Shown: positions 15,450-16,278 of the stretch, in pieces
Numbering within the stretch: position 1 is the stretch's first letter
Layout of the letters: each line of letters starts with the position of its first letter
NCBI GenBank assembly: GCA_041748615.1
Contig: JBGTCY010000009.1
Coordinates: forward strand, 1-16,278
Origin: JBGTCY01 sp041748615
GTDB lineage: Bacteria > Bacteroidota > Bacteroidia > Chitinophagales > CAIOSU01
Length of the DNA: 16,278 nt
Reading direction: 5' to 3'
The notes under the pieces: model-generated
What the model saw: the letters and a program-made list of their open reading frames with translations, nothing else
Databases searched by the model: none
What the model was told of the DNA's origin: nothing
Position numbers and translations under genes: made by a program

Positions 15450-16070
15450 TTAGGTCACTTTTTCTGAGATTTTATCAACAATTCCATATTGAATTGCTTC
15501 TTTTGAATCCATCCAGAAGTCACGGTCGAAATCTTTCAGGACTTTTTCTATCGTTTGTCCACAGTTATCCGCAAGGATTTTTGCTCCCAACTCTTTAGTT
15601 CTGCGAATTTCGCGTGCTGTTATTTCCAAATCAGAGGCGGTGCCCTGTGTGCCGCCAATACTGGGCTGGTGAATCATCACTCTGCCATTGGGCCAGATAA
15701 AACGTCTGCCTTTTTCACCGGCAGAAAGCAGGATGGAACCCATTGAAGCCGCAAGCCCCATGCAAATTGTTGAAACAGGTGAGGAAATCAACTGCATCGT
15801 ATCCATAATCACCATCCCTGAAGTGACCATCCCACCGGGACTATTGATGAAAAACTGAATTTCTTTACCCGGTTCTTTCGCTTCGAGATACAGCAGGCGG
15901 TTCACTACCTTTTCTGCCGACTCATCCATCACAGGTCCCCATAAAAACACCTTACGCTGTTCCAGAAACTGCTTTTCAAAACGACTGAATTCTGAAAGTT
16001 TTTCGGCAATGCCCGCACCGGGATTTTCGTCTTCAGACATACATTTTGATTTTAATTCATATTGACTCAT
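15450..16070 (-). CDS. clpP: ClpP-family serine peptidase (Clp protease proteolytic subunit)
   Basis: The protein has 206 residues, the family length. It forms the tetradecameric cytoplasmic peptidase chamber fed by a Clp ATPase. The catalytic triad is intact: Ser109 in GLAASMGS, His134 in MIHQP, and Asp184 in DFDRD, aligned with E. coli S97, H122 and D171. The oxyanion/substrate strand motif INSPGG is at 75-80 (followed by MVTSGM). The N-terminus (1-42) is unusual: the canonical axial-loop region with R-G-E-R-x-Y-D-I-Y-S-R-L-L is replaced by an unrelated charged segment ending EFSRFEKQFLEQRKVFLWGP. It may therefore be a paralogue rather than the main ClpP. Met11 is an alternative start. No clpX, clpA, clpC or tig is seen next to it, but the window ends 208 bp upstream. 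Confidence 0.93.
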   Translation of the reverse strand: MSQYELKSKCMSEDENPGAGIAEKLSEFSRFEKQFLEQRKVFLWGPVMDESAEKVVNRLLYLEAKEPGKEIQFFINSPGGMVTSGMVIMDTMQLISSPVSTICMGLAASMGSILLSAGEKGRRFIWPNGRVMIHQPSIGGTQGTASDLEITAREIRRTKELGAKILADNCGQTIEKVLKDFDRDFWMDSKEAIQYGIVDKISEKVT

Positions 16071-16092
16071 CGTAATTTTTTTTTGTTGCGCC

Positions 16093-16126
16093 CAAAAGTA
16101 AGCATTCCTTTTTTTATTGTTTCAAA
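16093..16126 (-). promoter_or_regulatory. Predicted clpP promoter
   Basis: On the - strand TTTG (16123-16126) is followed after 22 bp by TACTTTTG (16093-16100), a perfect match to the Bacteroidota -7 box TAnnTTTG. The spacer is 1-3 bp longer than usual. The start site would fall near 16086, about 15 nt before the clpP ATG. No heat-shock-specific element is recognised. Confidence 0.6.
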
Positions 16127-16278
16127 ACTATATGCACAGTTAAACCCGGATTATGCATTAGAATAATTAAAAGGGGGGCTTAGATTCTGAATTTGGGAGA
16201 AGATGCCATCCATCCAAGGTCTTTTTTTGACTGGTAAAGAGATTTTTAAAACTTGTTTATTGGCATGATTTACCTTCC

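Noticed and set aside
16127..16278. Possible start of another gene at the right end.
   Set aside because: No frame with coding character or recognisable product reaches the edge; only AT-rich upstream DNA is seen.

Overview
This window looks like a chromosomal, mostly core-genome segment of a member of the Bacteroidota. No species or order can be named from it. The evidence is the gene set: a Bacteroidota-style TamB beside tsaD, a large TPR protein paired with an outer-membrane barrel, and a DnaB and ClpP of the type seen there. Start codons lack Shine-Dalgarno sequences, and several upstream regions carry the Bacteroidota promoter form TTTG-N19-22-TAnnTTTG. I see no insertion sequence, prophage, CRISPR array, tRNA or rRNA.

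Layout. (1) 1-4851, + strand: a secreted TPR protein of about 1,040 residues followed by an outer-membrane beta-barrel protein, probably one transcript, with a double hairpin between the two genes. (2) 4852-5521: a 670-bp gap with a strong terminator at 5090-5128, then AT-rich DNA full of short repeats. (3) 5522-10333, - strand: tamB. It is divergent, across 47 bp, from tsaD (10381-11385, +). (4) 11410-12951, - strand: dnaB, convergent with tsaD. (5) 13274-14491, - strand: an acyl-CoA dehydrogenase whose residues match glutaryl-CoA dehydrogenase. (6) 14795-16070, - strand: a ClpP-family peptidase and a two-TM protein with a YcxB-like C-terminal region, likely co-transcribed. The last 208 bp hold the clpP promoter and no visible gene.

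How the genes relate. The TPR protein, the barrel and TamB all concern the periplasm and outer membrane. tsaD (tRNA t6A37 synthesis), dnaB (replication), the dehydrogenase (lysine/tryptophan or glutarate breakdown) and clpP (proteolysis) are unlinked housekeeping functions.

The points most worth a second look are: the C-terminus of DnaB, which ends like the protein-docking tip of SSB; the TPR plus barrel pair, which resembles a split TPR-barrel secretion or assembly module; a ClpP with a non-canonical N-terminus; and several families of short intergenic repeats with 7-11 bp periodicity.
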